Positions 33,140-42,200 of a stretch of 64,000 nucleotides of DNA are shown here, piece after piece (position 1 is the first letter of the stretch; the number at the start of each line of letters is the position of its first letter). Below the pieces are notes generated by a model. That model ran no database searches, was not told the DNA's origin, and saw nothing but the letters and a program-made list of their open reading frames with translations. Both the position numbers and the translations under genes were made by a program. This DNA is from an uncultured Caulobacterales bacterium (lineage in GTDB: Bacteria; Pseudomonadota; Alphaproteobacteria; Caulobacterales; Maricaulaceae): positions 1 to 64,000 of the forward strand of contig CALLBD010000011.1 of assembly GCA_938001915.1 (NCBI GenBank), read 5' to 3'.

Positions 33140-34368
33140 GATGTCTTCTCCTTACAGTCGCTACAATGGCGTTTTCAACGCCGTCTTTCGCTCAAACCTT
33201 TTTTGTCGATGATGCAACAGTTGTCGCAAGCAATGGAACCCAATCGAAAACAGATATCATCGTCGTCGATGGTGTCATCCAAGGCCGTGGTGCGAGACTA
33301 TCCGCCCCAGATGGTGCGACCACTATTTCCGGTGGATGGGTCACGCCGGGCCTATTTGCCCCCATGTCATCCTTGGGCATGACGGATATTGGTTCCGCCG
33401 GCCCTGGCAATGATGTCGGATCGGAGACCTCGGAAACAAATGTCTCTGAATATGCTGCAGACAGCTTCAATCCTCGCTCGGTTCACATTTCAAATGTACG
33501 TCAAAGCGGAATCACCCATGCCGTGATAGCCCCACGCAGCGGGGGCAATAGTATTTTTGCAGGTACGGGCGCTATTATATCTATGACGGGGAATTTCGAC
33601 TCAGTCATAATTCCCGAGGCCTTTGTTATGGTCGATATGGGCGAAACCGGAACAATACGCGCGGGTGGATCGCGGGCAGCAGCCATGTCCCAACTTCGCG
33701 CCGCTATTGAAGACGCAGAAGGCTTTTTCAAGCGTTACGCAACACAATCCGATGGCGGCGACATCCTGTCTCGTCAGGACGCGGCCGCATTCTCTCGCGC
33801 AGTGGAGGGTAACATTCCGCTCTTCATTCGCGTAAACCGGGCCGCGGACATTATGCGGTTGGTTGAATTGAAATCACGCCACAGATCCCTCGATATCGTA
33901 ATCGTTGGCGGCGCGGAGGCGTGGGAAGTGGCCAATGATATAGCAGGGGCGAATATTCGCGTAATACTGGACCCCTTACAAAATTTACCCAGTGCATTTG
34001 AAAGCGCGGGATCACGGCTGGACAATATACTCTTTCTTGAAAAAGCGGGCGTCGAGTACGCTATCTCCAATTTGACAGCACTCGGCGTCACAAAACCCGC
34101 AACTCTGGCACAGCACGCAGGAGCTGCCATTGTTGAAGGCCTGCGTTGGGATCAAGCCTTTTCAGCCATTTCATCCGTACCCGCCTCTTGGTTTGGAGTG
34201 GATACGCCATCTATTGTCGTATGGGATGGCGACCCTCTTGAGGTAACCTCAGCCCCGATTGCCATGTCAATTGATGGCAAAGCGCAGTCCATGACATCGC
34301 GGCAAAAGGCCCTCAGAGATCGCTATAACCCGACTTATGACGGCAATCTGTCTCATAAATATCGTTAA
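33136..34368 (+). CDS. secreted amidohydrolase-like protein lacking the HxH metal motif
   Basis: A 410-residue periplasmic protein with Sec signal (about 1-19, ending PSFAQ), coupled to the preceding enzyme by an ATGA overlap. The N-terminal composite domain and PSIVVWDGDPLEVTS ending match amidohydrolases. However, where the active enzyme has HSH, this one reads WVTPGLFAPMSSLGMTD, and other metal-binding His residues are also absent. It is probably a non-catalytic partner or structural subunit of the first amidohydrolase. Such pairs are common in this bacterial group, but the role is not established. Confidence 0.82.
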   Translation: MRCLLLTVATMAFSTPSFAQTFFVDDATVVASNGTQSKTDIIVVDGVIQGRGARLSAPDGATTISGGWVTPGLFAPMSSLGMTDIGSAGPGNDVGSETSETNVSEYAADSFNPRSVHISNVRQSGITHAVIAPRSGGNSIFAGTGAIISMTGNFDSVIIPEAFVMVDMGETGTIRAGGSRAAAMSQLRAAIEDAEGFFKRYATQSDGGDILSRQDAAAFSRAVEGNIPLFIRVNRAADIMRLVELKSRHRSLDIVIVGGAEAWEVANDIAGANIRVILDPLQNLPSAFESAGSRLDNILFLEKAGVEYAISNLTALGVTKPATLAQHAGAAIVEGLRWDQAFSAISSVPASWFGVDTPSIVVWDGDPLEVTSAPIAMSIDGKAQSMTSRQKALRDRYNPTYDGNLSHKYR

Positions 34369-34389
34369 AGTCGCAGCGGCTGACTCCGC

Positions 34390-34417
34390 TTGACCTCTGG
34401 GGCGCGAACCTTATGTT
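34390..34417 (+). promoter_or_regulatory. possible promoter of the DEAD-box helicase gene
   Basis: TTGACC (34390-34395), 16 bases, then TATGTT (34412-34417) resemble a housekeeping promoter in the 106-base spacer before the helicase. It would leave a leader of about 50 bases. Low confidence without mapping. Confidence 0.35.
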
Positions 34418-34474
34418 ACGGCAACTTAATAAGGCCCTGCATACTTGTGCTCGCCTTTGCTGAAATGAGACACC

Positions 34475-36232
34475 TTGAGCGACCAAATAACACCCGAAGA
34501 AATTGATGCTGACGCAAAGATTGACGTTACGTTTTCAGAGCTTGGCCTTGACCCGAAAATTCTCAAAGCTCTTGGTGATTTAGGGTATGTAACACCGACC
34601 CCTATCCAAGCTAAAGCCATCCCTGCGGCGCTGCAACAACGCGATGTACTCGGTATCGCGCAAACGGGAACAGGGAAAACGGGCGCTTTCACATTGCCTA
34701 CAATGCACAAACTTTCAAAGGGGCGTGCGCGGGCACGCATGCCGCGCTGTATTATCGTTTGCCCAACACGAGAACTTGCGGCCCAAGTGGCCGAGGACGT
34801 TGAAAATTACGGCAAATACCTGAAGTTGGAGATGGCCCTATTAATTGGCGGGGTGTCTTTCGCTGAACAAGATAGAAAGCTCATGAAGGGTGTCGACATA
34901 TTAATCGCGACCCCTGGACGCTTATTAGACCAATTTGAGCGCGGTAAAATTTTGATGACGGGTGTTCAAACCCTTATCGTCGATGAAGCTGACCGGATGC
35001 TGGACATGGGCTTCATCCCAGATATAGAAAAAATATTCGCCATGACACCCTTCACGCGTCAGGTTTTATTTTTCTCCGCAACAATGCCAAATGAAATTAA
35101 GCGGCTCGTCGACCAGTTTTTGCATCAACCCGTCAGCATTCAAATTGCCCGTAAAAATATGACGGCAAAAACAGTAACGCAGCGTATCGTTCGCGTGCCG
35201 TCATCCGATGCCAAGCAAAAGCGCACGGCATTAAGATGGTTGATAGATAATTCAGAAAACCCTGTTGATAATGGCATTATATTCTGCAACCGAAAACGTG
35301 ATGTAGACATTGTTTCAAAATCATTAAACGTTCACGGTCACGACGCAGAGCCTATACATGGTGATTTACCACAAAGTCTGCGCACGCAAACACTCGATCG
35401 CTTCAGAAATGGGAAAATCAAATTTCTTGTAGCGTCTGATGTTGCCGCGCGCGGATTGGACGTCCCAACAGTAAGTCATGTTTTTAACTATGACGTTCCA
35501 AATCACTCAGAAGACTATGTTCATAGAATTGGGAGAACAGGTAGAGCTGGTCGTAAAGGCGACGCCATTATGCTCGTTGCCCGTTTGGACGAAAATAACT
35601 TCCAAGATATTCTCAATCTCATTAAGGTAAAATCTATCGAAGAGATTGAAATCCCGGGCATAGAGGACTTCCCGAAAGACGCAGGCAATCGTAAACGTCG
35701 AGGCCGCGATGCTAGCAAGGGACGGGGCAGACGCGACTCAAACCGAAGCGGCGGCCGCAGCCGCGGTCAACGCGATGACGGGAGCTATCATGACAGCAGT
35801 GCGTCAACGGAAAAGGTTGGTAGAAATTCTGTACCTAAACGGAAATCAGAAACCTCAGACACTCCCGCTGCAAAAGAAACAAAAGCGCCGATAGAGCGTA
35901 GACGGCCCGCACCACGCCGAAAACCCGCTCCCGGGCGCAAGGCACCTGAATCTGATATTGCCGAGACTGAGGCCACCAACGAGTCTCCAACTGAGGCAAA
36001 GTCTCAAAGTAAAACATCCCGACGAAGAGCTGCGCCTAGGTCATCTAAAGCGCCTGAGAGAAAAACGGCAGAGGCTAAGCGGAAGCCGCGCGAAACGAAA
36101 AAAAGCCAAAACACTGACAGTTCAGAAAAACCTAAAAAGTCATCCTCAAAGCCATCACGGGAAAAACAATCGTCCAGACAAAAGGGTAAAACACCCTTCG
36201 GAGATGATGTTCCAGACTTCCTTAAATTCTAA
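34475..36232 (+). CDS. DEAD-box RNA helicase (RhlE/DeaD-like) with long basic tail
   Basis: An ATP-dependent RNA helicase of 585 residues. Core motifs: Q motif TPTPIQAKAIP, I AQTGTGKT (62-69), PTRELA, TPGR, II VDEADRML, III SAT, and IV-VI including VASDVAARGLD and HRIGRTGRAGR. The last 185 residues (about 400-585) are low-complexity and rich in Lys, Arg, Ser, Pro and Glu, with RG-type patches (KGRGRR, GGRSRGQR) and no fold; they probably bind RNA. TTG at 34475 is the only near start. It overlaps the convergent hydrolase gene by four bases. Confidence 0.92.
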   Translation: MSDQITPEEIDADAKIDVTFSELGLDPKILKALGDLGYVTPTPIQAKAIPAALQQRDVLGIAQTGTGKTGAFTLPTMHKLSKGRARARMPRCIIVCPTRELAAQVAEDVENYGKYLKLEMALLIGGVSFAEQDRKLMKGVDILIATPGRLLDQFERGKILMTGVQTLIVDEADRMLDMGFIPDIEKIFAMTPFTRQVLFFSATMPNEIKRLVDQFLHQPVSIQIARKNMTAKTVTQRIVRVPSSDAKQKRTALRWLIDNSENPVDNGIIFCNRKRDVDIVSKSLNVHGHDAEPIHGDLPQSLRTQTLDRFRNGKIKFLVASDVAARGLDVPTVSHVFNYDVPNHSEDYVHRIGRTGRAGRKGDAIMLVARLDENNFQDILNLIKVKSIEEIEIPGIEDFPKDAGNRKRRGRDASKGRGRRDSNRSGGRSRGQRDDGSYHDSSASTEKVGRNSVPKRKSETSDTPAAKETKAPIERRRPAPRRKPAPGRKAPESDIAETEATNESPTEAKSQSKTSRRRAAPRSSKAPERKTAEAKRKPRETKKSQNTDSSEKPKKSSSKPSREKQSSRQKGKTPFGDDVPDFLKF

Positions 36233-37308
36233 GAGGGAGGCTGTTCGACACGTTGAACAACCTGATCTAGTTCAATGTAAATCCTATCTAATACAGGATC
36301 TATCTCCTGTGTAAGACAATGACCAGAACCAGGAATTGGAACGGATACACAGTCCGGCATTCGCCTACCGCATACGTGTTTATTGAGGTCTGTCTGGACA
36401 AAATTATCAAGCTCCGCATGAATCATTGTGACAGGTTTATTAATGGACTCAGGGTAGCCCGCCTGCAGAACAAAATTACTGCTTCTGTAAAACTCCCGTC
36501 CCCAACTAAAGGTGACGCCTCCAACTCGCTGCTCGGGGTGCATTGTAAAAATCGCATCTCGCATAGGCAAGCGTTTCGGTGATGAGGCACAGTGCTCAAT
36601 ACCGACCTGTAACAAATTGCCTTCGCTATAAGGTTTCCAATTATCATTCCCTGGCAGATATCGCTTATCTTTCCCTAGAGCGTTGCCGATACGCAGCACC
36701 AATGAGGCTCTTTCGAAGCTCATGTCGCCTGCTTTTGGTTTTAGCGCAGGCGCCAACAACAATAAACCTTCCACAAGATCAGGATGCTCTCCCGCAACCC
36801 GAAAAGCGACGTGCCCCCCGAACGACATTCCCATCAGTATAATCGGTCGACTTTCCGGGAGTTCAAGGCCTTGCAAAAATAAGGCGACATCATTTGAATA
36901 GACTTTGAAATCATCAACCAGGAGCTTTTCAGGCCGCGATGGTCGGGCGCGCTCCGAACCACCCTGACCGCGCAGATCAAACCCAATGACATGATATCCC
37001 CTAGACGCGATGTCTCCAACTTGCTCACCATACATATCCATCGTCGCCGTATAGCCTGGAATCATAACGACCGTGGCTTGTGCGGAGGCAGAATTCCCCG
37101 TTTGGCCATAGCGTAACTTTGTCCCATCTTCGCTCGCAAAGACCGCCCAGCTCCAATCATCTGGCATATCGGGGATGTGAAATGCCTCCACTTGAGCGCG
37201 GTAAGACGCGGAGACCTCATAGGGGTCATAGCCTTGTTCAGGCCATGCAAAAAAGCCAATTACAGCCAAGAGCAACCAACCGATCAAAACAAATAGAACC
37301 TGTTTCAT
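36229..37308 (-). CDS. alpha/beta hydrolase, lysophospholipase/monoacylglycerol lipase-like
   Basis: A 359-residue serine hydrolase with an N-terminal hydrophobic segment (about 2-22), either uncleaved anchor or signal. The elbow GMSFGGH carries the nucleophile. The oxyanion region GYTATMDMYGEQ, FDLRGQGGSERA, the late Asp in HAELDNFV and His in GSGHCL follow the PldB/monoglyceride-lipase pattern. A lipid substrate on the periplasmic side is likely. Its ATG overlaps the GST stop by one base (TAATG), so the pair is one transcript. Confidence 0.85.
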   Translation of the reverse strand: MKQVLFVLIGWLLLAVIGFFAWPEQGYDPYEVSASYRAQVEAFHIPDMPDDWSWAVFASEDGTKLRYGQTGNSASAQATVVMIPGYTATMDMYGEQVGDIASRGYHVIGFDLRGQGGSERARPSRPEKLLVDDFKVYSNDVALFLQGLELPESRPIILMGMSFGGHVAFRVAGEHPDLVEGLLLLAPALKPKAGDMSFERASLVLRIGNALGKDKRYLPGNDNWKPYSEGNLLQVGIEHCASSPKRLPMRDAIFTMHPEQRVGGVTFSWGREFYRSSNFVLQAGYPESINKPVTMIHAELDNFVQTDLNKHVCGRRMPDCVSVPIPGSGHCLTQEIDPVLDRIYIELDQVVQRVEQPPS

Positions 37309-37910
37309 TAACTGGCCCCCTTATATGCGTTTGTGGCTTTCCACACATCTGTTTGCGAGAGTTTTCGATGCCACATCGCTAAATTGGGAGCCGCTTTCCT
37401 CCACTCAATGTGTGAGGCACGGTAGTCAGCATAATCCAAACCACAGATGATTGCGATATTCCCATATGTCCAATCATTCCCAAGCCATTCATTTATTTTT
37501 TCAAGCGTAGCGATTGCGTTTCGTATGGCTTGCTCATGGCGGTTTATCATTTCATCCCAATGCAATTCCTTGGACCGCATGGTTTCGACTCGATAATTGT
37601 AAACCGCGTCGGAGAGTCCATCGCCCAGCGCGTGCTGCCAAAGTTGAATAAAACGTGTATGTCCGCGCTCAGGCAACAAAGATTCTGCACGGAGACTATC
37701 CAAATATTCGCAAATCACAGGGCTGTCGAAAAGAAACTGTCCCGGTTGCCACTCCAGGGCTGGAATTTTCCCAAGAGGATTATCGCCCGCTATATACCCA
37801 CTGGTCCCATTTTTTTCTGGGTAAATTTCTTTTAATTTAATCTCCGATAATCGCGCTAATATCATTGCTTTGCGAGCGTAGGGTGAAATCGGATGGCAGA
37901 TAAGTTTCAT
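37308..37910 (-). CDS. glutathione S-transferase family protein
   Basis: A 200-residue cytosolic GST-like protein. The thioredoxin-fold N-terminal domain (about 1-78) has MKLICHPISPYARKA, NPLGKIPALEW and the Glu/Ser-type glutathione site FDSPVICEYLD; the helical C-terminal domain follows. Candidate active-site Ser is in PISPYARK. ATG at 37910 starts exactly at the fold; an in-frame start at 37964 would add 18 hydrophobic residues unlike the family and cross the terminator region, so it is rejected. Substrate unknown. Confidence 0.87.
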   Translation of the reverse strand: MKLICHPISPYARKAMILARLSEIKLKEIYPEKNGTSGYIAGDNPLGKIPALEWQPGQFLFDSPVICEYLDSLRAESLLPERGHTRFIQLWQHALGDGLSDAVYNYRVETMRSKELHWDEMINRHEQAIRNAIATLEKINEWLGNDWTYGNIAIICGLDYADYRASHIEWRKAAPNLAMWHRKLSQTDVWKATNAYKGAS

Positions 37911-37947
37911 TACGCGTATATAGCTTGGAGCTATCAGAAAAATAGTT

Positions 37948-37985
37948 AAAAAAAGACGGGCCACTGCGTAAAACAGCGACCCGTC
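37948..37985 (-). terminator. strong intrinsic terminator after the large outer-membrane protein gene
   Basis: On the minus strand a 12-bp stem (GACGGG...CCCGTC arms, including wobble pairs, 7-base loop) is followed by seven U. It begins three bases after the stop of the 1130-residue protein and isolates the GST gene from it. Confidence 0.88.
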
Positions 37986-37988
37986 CAG

Positions 37989-40900
37989 TTATGGTGGGGC
38001 GGCACCAGACAAACTGTCTGTTGGCCTCCCACTGGTAAACGGTTTAAGCCGAGGGATTGGACCTTCATATTTTTCTTCAGTTACATCTCCAGAATCTTGC
38101 GTGTCCTGCACACCCATATCCCGCGTGTCTGGTGATGAGTCTGAAGCTGTCTCAATATCCACAATGGTAACGGTAGCTTTTCGGAACTTTGCTAGCGCCG
38201 TTTCATTCACGTCGGGTGCAGGGGCGGCAACGCCCGCCAGTTTCAAATCTTTACCACGCAATAGAATTAAATTTTGTCGTGCCATTAAGTCGGCCTCAGG
38301 GTCTAATTCAACAGTGAAAATTTGCCCTGGGGCTATGTCCTCTTTTTCAGACTCGAGTATTTCAACGCGATACTTTCCTTGCGGTAAATCATCGAAGGCA
38401 TATTGACCAAAGCTTGTGGTAAATTGCGTGATATCCACATCACTTTCATCGGATGTGAGTCGTAGTTTTGCCCGCTCCACCCGCTTTTCACCTCTATCAT
38501 ATTGTCCGTTCCCGTTCTCGTCCTCATAGGCGAACCCTCGAATTTGTCCCCTCTGCACAATGGCTAAAGGAATATCAGTAATTTGCCCTTCGGAAATGGT
38601 TACACGGGTCGTGATGTCGGCGGACAAGTCATATCCAATCGGCAAACTCTTCGCATCAATTTGCACCTCATGTATGCCCGCTCTAACATTTTGGATTGTA
38701 AAGAACCCATCAGCACCAGACCGCAGTATCAAACGTGTACCCTTGACTTTGACAATCACACGCGGAATTCCCACTTCTGTCGCTTGGCGGACTCCATCTC
38801 TGTTTTTATCTAAGAAAACCTGACCTTTTAATATGCCACGTCCATCTTGCGTCTTTTTAATAGCCCGTCTCGGATTGAAATTGAAATTTCCATCCAGTTG
38901 AAGCCCGAGCCTTTGGTTGCCTCGCAAATCATTACGATACCCCAAACCAACAGATAAGTTTTTACCGATATTTAGACGCCGAGCCGCAGATATAGCCAAA
39001 AACTTATCGCTTCGGGAATTGCCGCGCGTTGACAAGCTTTGCAGTAATCCAAAGTTAGCATTCACAACATTTTTCTTGCCAAATAGTTCCCCCGAGTGGA
39101 ATCCCGCGCTCAATCCGCCCCTTGCACTCCAATCCTTGCCATCCCAAACCCCGCTCAAGCTTGGCCCAATTGTCAAGCCCGCTTCTTTTGGCAAATTAAA
39201 CCCAAACCCTGGCCGAGAGACTGTAACTGTGGCACTTTCGCGGTTGTCATCGTCATTGCGAATGGACTTCCCATATCGTGCACGAATAGTAAGCTGATTA
39301 AACTGCTTAAAGGCTTGTGCCTGCAAGTCTGTCGCGTCGATCTGGTTGATCGTGCCATCGATTAAACGAGTCTCTGTCTCCGAACGCGAAATCGCTCCAG
39401 ACAAATTCAGGCCTGTATCGCCAATGCCTGTCGTGACGCTTACTGACGCATTTTTTTGTTCGGAGTCAGCCGTACCTGACTTCAAAACCCCCGTCTTCGC
39501 ATATGCCGCCGCAACCCCCGCTGTAGGGTTTTTCAATATTCCAATATCTCGCTTTGGTAGGTAGGTTACGCTTGCGGTGATGTCCACCTGATCAGATCCC
39601 AACCGTCGAATGTCTAGCGGTAATTCCTCCTCATCAAAATCAGCCTCTGGGTTAATTTCCTCAGCGATTTCATCAGCCTGCGCTTCTGCATTCAAGTTAG
39701 ACCGAAGGAATTCTGCGCCATCATACCCCGCCCGTAGGTTAAGATTGAAGTTTTCTCCTAATCTGCGCCTGATATCACCGCTGACACGGAAATCCACCGC
39801 AGCTTCACGGGAAGGTCCGTTGAACGCCCCAACCGCCACATCCGCATTCCATTGCCAATTTTTATCGCGATTTCCCCTACCCAGGCGGCCAGAAATTATC
39901 TCGAGAATCGCCTGTTGGTCTTTGGATAGGTTGTCATGTGAAACGGCGAGACCCGCTTCCCACCCTTTTAAATCGGCATACCTGACACCCGCAGCTAAGC
40001 CCCCATATACATTGCGGTTTTGATCGCCGCTAATTGACTTTACCCCTGTGAGCGGCAAGCCAGCTGCAACGGCAACACCACCAGACTTCAACGCATATCT
40101 GGCCGACACGCCTAAGATACGCCTCGAGTTGACCGAATCTAGCTCTCGATAATTCGCTGAATAATCTCCGATAGACCCGGACACGCCGTTCGTATGCGCA
40201 AAGTCAACAGACAACCAATCGGGTTGGAATTCCGCCGCATTGGAGGGTAAATCCGAAATTTCATACCTAATGCGCGAATTCACGCGTCCGACATGGGAGT
40301 CAAATTGGACCCGCGTCCCCGTATCTGGCGAGAGGCTGAAGTTGAGTTGCTCTGGTGTGAACGGAGCCCCTTTGGCCGCATCATCTATAGATTGAAGTGG
40401 TTTAATGGAGCCCGACAATCGATCATCCAATCGAATGTCTATACGGCCACTTCCCCCCTCAACATCAACGTGGGTCCCCGTCAAAGCTTCCACAGCAGAG
40501 ACTGGAATCAATAGATTAGTTTGATCAATATATGTAATGTCTTTCGAAAGTCCCACAGGTTTTCCATTCGCGCTCACAAGGCCCGTTGAAAGATTCAGCA
40601 TCATGGACACGCTATCCTGAATACGACGAATTTCGACAATCGACCCATTTCCAGACAGGACGACCGAATTTCCCAACGCCTCTGCAATTGGCACAATAGG
40701 TAAAAGCAAAACAGGTCCGATAGATTTGGGCTCAGGATTCACGGCTCCCAAAGGGATATCATCGACAAAGATATCAAACCCTGTCGCGACACGTAACCGT
40801 GGGTCAAGTTTGAACTTGAACTCATTGGAATCCGCGTCGAACCGCCCTGCCGCCCCAGCTAGAACAGCGATAGCATTAGGCGTGAGAATAAAATGCTCTG

Positions 40901-41381
40901 GCTCGACCTCTCCAAAATGATCAAGCTTTCCTAATGCGCGGCCATTCGCCTTTACAATCCCTGTCTCCGTATAGAGCTCCATAACCACGTTATCTTGGCT
41001 ACGGCGCACGATTAGCGCTTTAGAGATATCATCATATTCCACATCATTTCCCAGACTTTGGAAAATGGGCAATGCATTTACATATAGATTACCGTCGGCC
41101 GTTCGATGTACTTCCGTGCTTTCAAGCGTTTCGCCGTCTAATTTGACAATAATCGTACTGTCAACTTCAGCAATTATCTTGGTGTTGACAGTTTTTACTG
41201 TCTCGACAGCCTCAACCTTATCTGGCGCTGGCTCCTCCGCAATTTCAACACTCGCCGTTTTAGTAACCTCTATCGCGGAAACATTATCTGCAGCCATAGC
41301 GAGACTGGATAAGCAAAGATAGAAAAGCGCAAAAACCCAACCAAATGCAAGGCCTTGAAGTCTAAATCTTCGTCCTAACAC
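37989..41381 (-). CDS. large outer-membrane protein with duplicated stalk-like domain, barrel-like region and SdrD-B-like domains
   Basis: 1130 residues, not recognised as a named family. The Sec signal is about 1-30 (ending AMA). An acidic linker precedes two tandem copies (about 72-198 and 203-322) of a copper-amine-oxidase-N/stalk-like unit, each containing a G-[IL]-V-x-A-N-G-[RK]-x-[LV]-G motif. Residues 350-840 alternate polar and hydrophobic amino acids in short strands with GD and aromatic turns, like an outer-membrane beta-barrel. Two SdrD-B-like Ig domains follow (about 851-945 and 946-1035) with Ca-type loops DKNRDGVRQATE and DENGNGQYDRGE. An Asp/Pro tail ends the protein. The gene is coupled to the small secreted protein upstream. 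Possible role: surface assembly or adhesion. Confidence 0.72.
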   Translation of the reverse strand: MLGRRFRLQGLAFGWVFALFYLCLSSLAMAADNVSAIEVTKTASVEIAEEPAPDKVEAVETVKTVNTKIIAEVDSTIIVKLDGETLESTEVHRTADGNLYVNALPIFQSLGNDVEYDDISKALIVRRSQDNVVMELYTETGIVKANGRALGKLDHFGEVEPEHFILTPNAIAVLAGAAGRFDADSNEFKFKLDPRLRVATGFDIFVDDIPLGAVNPEPKSIGPVLLLPIVPIAEALGNSVVLSGNGSIVEIRRIQDSVSMMLNLSTGLVSANGKPVGLSKDITYIDQTNLLIPVSAVEALTGTHVDVEGGSGRIDIRLDDRLSGSIKPLQSIDDAAKGAPFTPEQLNFSLSPDTGTRVQFDSHVGRVNSRIRYEISDLPSNAAEFQPDWLSVDFAHTNGVSGSIGDYSANYRELDSVNSRRILGVSARYALKSGGVAVAAGLPLTGVKSISGDQNRNVYGGLAAGVRYADLKGWEAGLAVSHDNLSKDQQAILEIISGRLGRGNRDKNWQWNADVAVGAFNGPSREAAVDFRVSGDIRRRLGENFNLNLRAGYDGAEFLRSNLNAEAQADEIAEEINPEADFDEEELPLDIRRLGSDQVDITASVTYLPKRDIGILKNPTAGVAAAYAKTGVLKSGTADSEQKNASVSVTTGIGDTGLNLSGAISRSETETRLIDGTINQIDATDLQAQAFKQFNQLTIRARYGKSIRNDDDNRESATVTVSRPGFGFNLPKEAGLTIGPSLSGVWDGKDWSARGGLSAGFHSGELFGKKNVVNANFGLLQSLSTRGNSRSDKFLAISAARRLNIGKNLSVGLGYRNDLRGNQRLGLQLDGNFNFNPRRAIKKTQDGRGILKGQVFLDKNRDGVRQATEVGIPRVIVKVKGTRLILRSGADGFFTIQNVRAGIHEVQIDAKSLPIGYDLSADITTRVTISEGQITDIPLAIVQRGQIRGFAYEDENGNGQYDRGEKRVERAKLRLTSDESDVDITQFTTSFGQYAFDDLPQGKYRVEILESEKEDIAPGQIFTVELDPEADLMARQNLILLRGKDLKLAGVAAPAPDVNETALAKFRKATVTIVDIETASDSSPDTRDMGVQDTQDSGDVTEEKYEGPIPRLKPFTSGRPTDSLSGAAPP

Positions 41382-41809
41382 TCCGACAACTCCATTCGGA
41401 CGCGGCAGTCAGGCTGTTCTGAACAAACAGTATTCTGTTGAACAGGCACAGGCGACCATCCACTCCGAACGGAGTTGTAGACGGAAACGGAAGGTGTGGG
41501 GGACGCCAGGTCAAAGCGAAACTGTTGTTTCAATTCGATTCGGCGTGAACCAAGGGTAACATCATCGACAATAAGCCGAGACATCATAGTTTCAGACGTA
41601 GAAGACGGATCTAGAGGGATTGCGCGTCGGCATTCACCAACAATCCACCAAACTCGTTTTTCATTCGTCTCAATTAGGAAAGCTGTGTCGCCCTCCATAA
41701 TTTCAAGCATGACCGTGTCACTCGCCTCGTTATTCGAGGTCGATGACGCTGCACCACTTAACCCTAGGGCCAAGATTAGCAGTGATATGAGCGTAATTAC
41801 TCTCATCAA
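41375..41809 (-). CDS. small secreted protein upstream of the large outer-membrane protein
   Basis: 144 residues, no family recognised. It has a signal peptide (about 1-22, MMRVITLISLLILALGLSGA), then a mainly beta, acidic domain with WWIVGEC near 55-60. The cysteine-containing C-terminus (TVCSEQPDCRVRMELSEC) holds three more cysteines, suggesting disulfides in the periplasm or outside the cell. It overlaps the outer-membrane protein by seven bases, so the two products probably act together, for example as subunit or assembly partner. That role is inferred from context only. Confidence 0.62.
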   Translation of the reverse strand: MMRVITLISLLILALGLSGAASSTSNNEASDTVMLEIMEGDTAFLIETNEKRVWWIVGECRRAIPLDPSSTSETMMSRLIVDDVTLGSRRIELKQQFRFDLASPTPSVSVYNSVRSGWSPVPVQQNTVCSEQPDCRVRMELSEC

Positions 41810-42200
41810 TCAGTCTAATTTTACCATTCACACCAAATCGCGGTCTTTTGCCGCTTATGTTGGCAGTGTAGAGAAAGAGAGTTGATATCAGGTTTAGACA
41901 GGATTCAGAAAGACCTCGAAAAACCCCTATTTCACTGATGAAAAGGTTAACGCGCCAATGATTTGATGCGGGAAACAGGTTGATTGCTCATGATAGTTAC
42001 AGCCGAGCTTTTAGTTCACAGGCTAAGGGATATGAGAAGCCGAAAAAATCGCTTTAAAATGCTTTAAAACCAATGGTTTAAAAGCAAGCCTTTAGATAAA
42101 AATCAATATTTACAGAAATACCATAAACTTCAGTGTAGATAAGAAATCGCCATTAAAATACTGATAAACCACAGTAAATAACTATCCTCAATACCCTAGT
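41810..42200. other. AT-rich intergenic region with short repeats
   Basis: 391 bases without a convincing gene, between divergently oriented ends and starts of minus-strand genes. GCTTTAAAA occurs twice in tandem (42051 and 42061). The second copy forms an imperfect palindrome with GGTTTAAAAGC (42061-42084). It must hold the promoter of the small secreted protein; no clear -35/-10 pair stands out and no terminator for guaA is evident. Confidence 0.5.

Noticed and set aside
34369-34400. AGCGG...CCGCT hairpin after the second amidohydrolase as a terminator
   Set aside because: Only 5 bp of stem and no T-run.
42050-42085. TTAA repeats in the gap as CtrA sites
   Set aside because: Spacing between TTAA halves is 6 or about 10 bases, not 7.
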